Assembly (NCBI GenBank): GCA_015179025.1
Contig: WHUX01000612.1
Span: 1 to 17,249, forward strand
Reading direction: 5' to 3'
Length of the DNA: 17,249 nucleotides
Source: Terfezia claveryi
Lineage: Eukaryota; Ascomycota; Pezizomycetes; Pezizales; Pezizaceae
Shown here: positions 16,331 to 17,249 of the stretch, one piece after another
Numbering within the stretch: the first letter of the stretch is position 1
Layout of the letters: each line of letters begins with the position of its first letter
The notes under the pieces: generated by a model
Database searches by the model: none
What the model saw: the letters and a program-made list of their open reading frames with translations, nothing else
What the model was told of the DNA's origin: nothing
Program-made: the position numbers and the translations under genes

Positions 16331-17249
16331 GGCACAAGCTGAAGGCTCATGCCCTGTCTATACATGAGGTAAACTGGAGATTAACAAGATGAGGTCTAAG
16401 GAGGAGTGGAAGTCCATGGTCCTAGGCGAATACCACGAATTCATTGACCTATTCTCGAGAAGGCTGTAGAAAAGCTCGTACCCCACCAGCATATGACCAC
16501 ACTATTCCGCTGATAGAGGGTAAGACCCCCCCCTATGGGCCCCTCTATGGAATGTCCTAGTTAGAGCTGGAAGCTTTGAAGAAATACTTGGAAGAAAACC
16601 TCAACAAGAGCTTCATTCGCCATAGCTCCTTACCAGTAGATGCTCCAGTGCTGTTCATAAAGAAATCGGATGGCTCTCTCTAGTTGTGTATCGATTACCG
16701 GGGCCTAAACGAGATAACGGTCAAAAACAGGTACCCCTACCTCTAATCCAGGAGAACATTAGCCAGGCTTTCCAAGGCAAAATAGTTCACTAAATTGGAC
16801 TTGCGAGGGGCATACAACCTGGTATGGATCGCCGAAGGGGAGGAGTGGAAAACGGCCTTCTGGACACATTACGGCCACTTCGAGTCAAACGTCATGCCCT
16901 TTGGCCTAACCAACGCCCCTGCCTCCTTCCAGCACTTCATCAATAACACCTTACGGGACTTTCTGGATGTGTTCTACAATGGCCTACCTCAATGATATCT
17001 TGATTTATTCAGATACCCTAGTGGAGCACAAGATTCATGTCCGGCAGGTATTGGAGAAGCTGGAGCAAGCTGGGTTGTACCTCAAGCCCGAGAAATACCA
17101 ATTCATGTGCAGGAGGTTAAGTATCTAGGGTTGATCATCACCACGGAAGGTATTAGAATGGACCCCACCAAAGGTCACTGCCTTCAGGAATGGGAAATCC
17201 CAGCAAATCTCAAGGATGTTCAGGCCTTCCTGGGATTCGCCAACTTCTA
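16331..17249 (+). pseudogene. Reverse transcriptase of element C, degenerate, cut by window end
   Basis: The N-terminal part includes EYHEFIDLFSR and, after a shift, [20 protein letters not shown] and [13 protein letters not shown], then LCIDYRGLNEITVKNRYP. The first palm motif, [10 protein letters not shown], has its Asp at 16798-16800. [20 protein letters not shown] follows. The active-site box at 16985-16996 reads YLND, not YLDD: the first Asp codon is AAT, one G-to-A step from GAT. A one-base insertion just upstream (near 16977) also breaks the frame. The thumb reads [20 protein letters not shown], with another one-base loss near 17105, then [10 protein letters not shown] and DVQAFLGFANF at the window edge. 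Stops at 16558 and 16681 are CAG-to-TAG type. Confidence 0.87.

Larger units (their letters stand above)
13925..17249 (+). mobile_element. Element C: second Ty3/gypsy family, 5' part
   Basis: This LTR retrotransposon is unrelated at the nucleotide level to A and B. It reads left to right: 5' LTR, gag with a Cys-rich knuckle, protease, RT, then the window ends in the connection region. It is much richer in G+C (33 of 60 bases in 14161-14220) and less mutated than A or B, so it is probably a later arrival. Its start abuts the broken gag of B, which suggests insertion into B. All reading frames still contain stops and single-base frameshifts, so this copy is inactive too. RNase H, integrase and the 3' LTR should lie to the right of the window. 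Confidence 0.87.

Noticed and set aside
1..17249. tRNA, rRNA or host protein-coding genes, and spliceosomal introns joining the fragments
   Set aside because: I saw no cloverleaf or rRNA-like sequence. The broken frames are explained by indels and transitions relative to the sister copy, which lacks the same breaks, so introns are not needed.
1..17249. Any of the three elements being still active
   Set aside because: Each has multiple stops and frameshifts in gag and pol; A lacks its integrase end, B has lost catalytic and zinc-binding residues, and C has YLND at its RT active site.

Overview
The window looks like a transposon graveyard from a filamentous fungus, most likely an ascomycete that uses repeat-induced point mutation (RIP) or a similar C-to-T process. 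No host gene is recognisable. It holds three degenerate Ty3/gypsy (Metaviridae) LTR retrotransposons. The evidence for a fungal host is indirect: a Tf1/sushi-type chromovirus with a chromodomain, fungal-style Gag and protease signatures (a D-x-Q-T-x-G-G protease loop in one family, I-I-D-C-G in the other), extreme AT enrichment confined to repeats, and stop codons explained by CAG>TAG and CGA>TGA. Species cannot be given from the sequence.

Layout. (1) Element A, plus strand, from before base 1 to about 6882: 5' LTR (to 441), leader, gag, protease, reverse transcriptase, RNase H, an unusual Cys/His-rich region, then integrase, which breaks off just after the second catalytic Asp region. (2) 6883-7150: AT-rich sequence I cannot assign. 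(3) Element B, minus strand, 7151 to about 13917: a second copy of the same family in inverted orientation. It has a 3' LTR, chromodomain, integrase, Cys/His-rich region, RNase H, RT, PR and gag; gag stops abruptly at about 13917. B is far more mutated and AT-rich than A. (4) Element C, plus strand, from about 13925 past the right edge: a different, GC-richer Ty3/gypsy family with a 5' LTR, gag, protease and RT. C probably landed inside B's gag.

A and B lie in convergent orientation, so about 4.9 kb of A is inversely repeated in B with roughly 2 kb between the arms. Comparing the copies is informative: where one has lost a motif to an indel, the other often keeps the frame, and where one has lost Cys or His to a transition, the other often keeps the residue.

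The most interesting feature is the 1.3-kb stretch between RNase H and integrase in both A and B. It carries two CX2CX4HX4C zinc-knuckle remnants plus a third Cys/His motif, in addition to the normal knuckle at the end of Gag. In copy B the two knuckles share one reading frame with the integrase and the chromodomain, suggesting that the ancestral family carried a nucleocapsid-like domain inside pol. All coding regions are broken, and none should be read as a functional protein.
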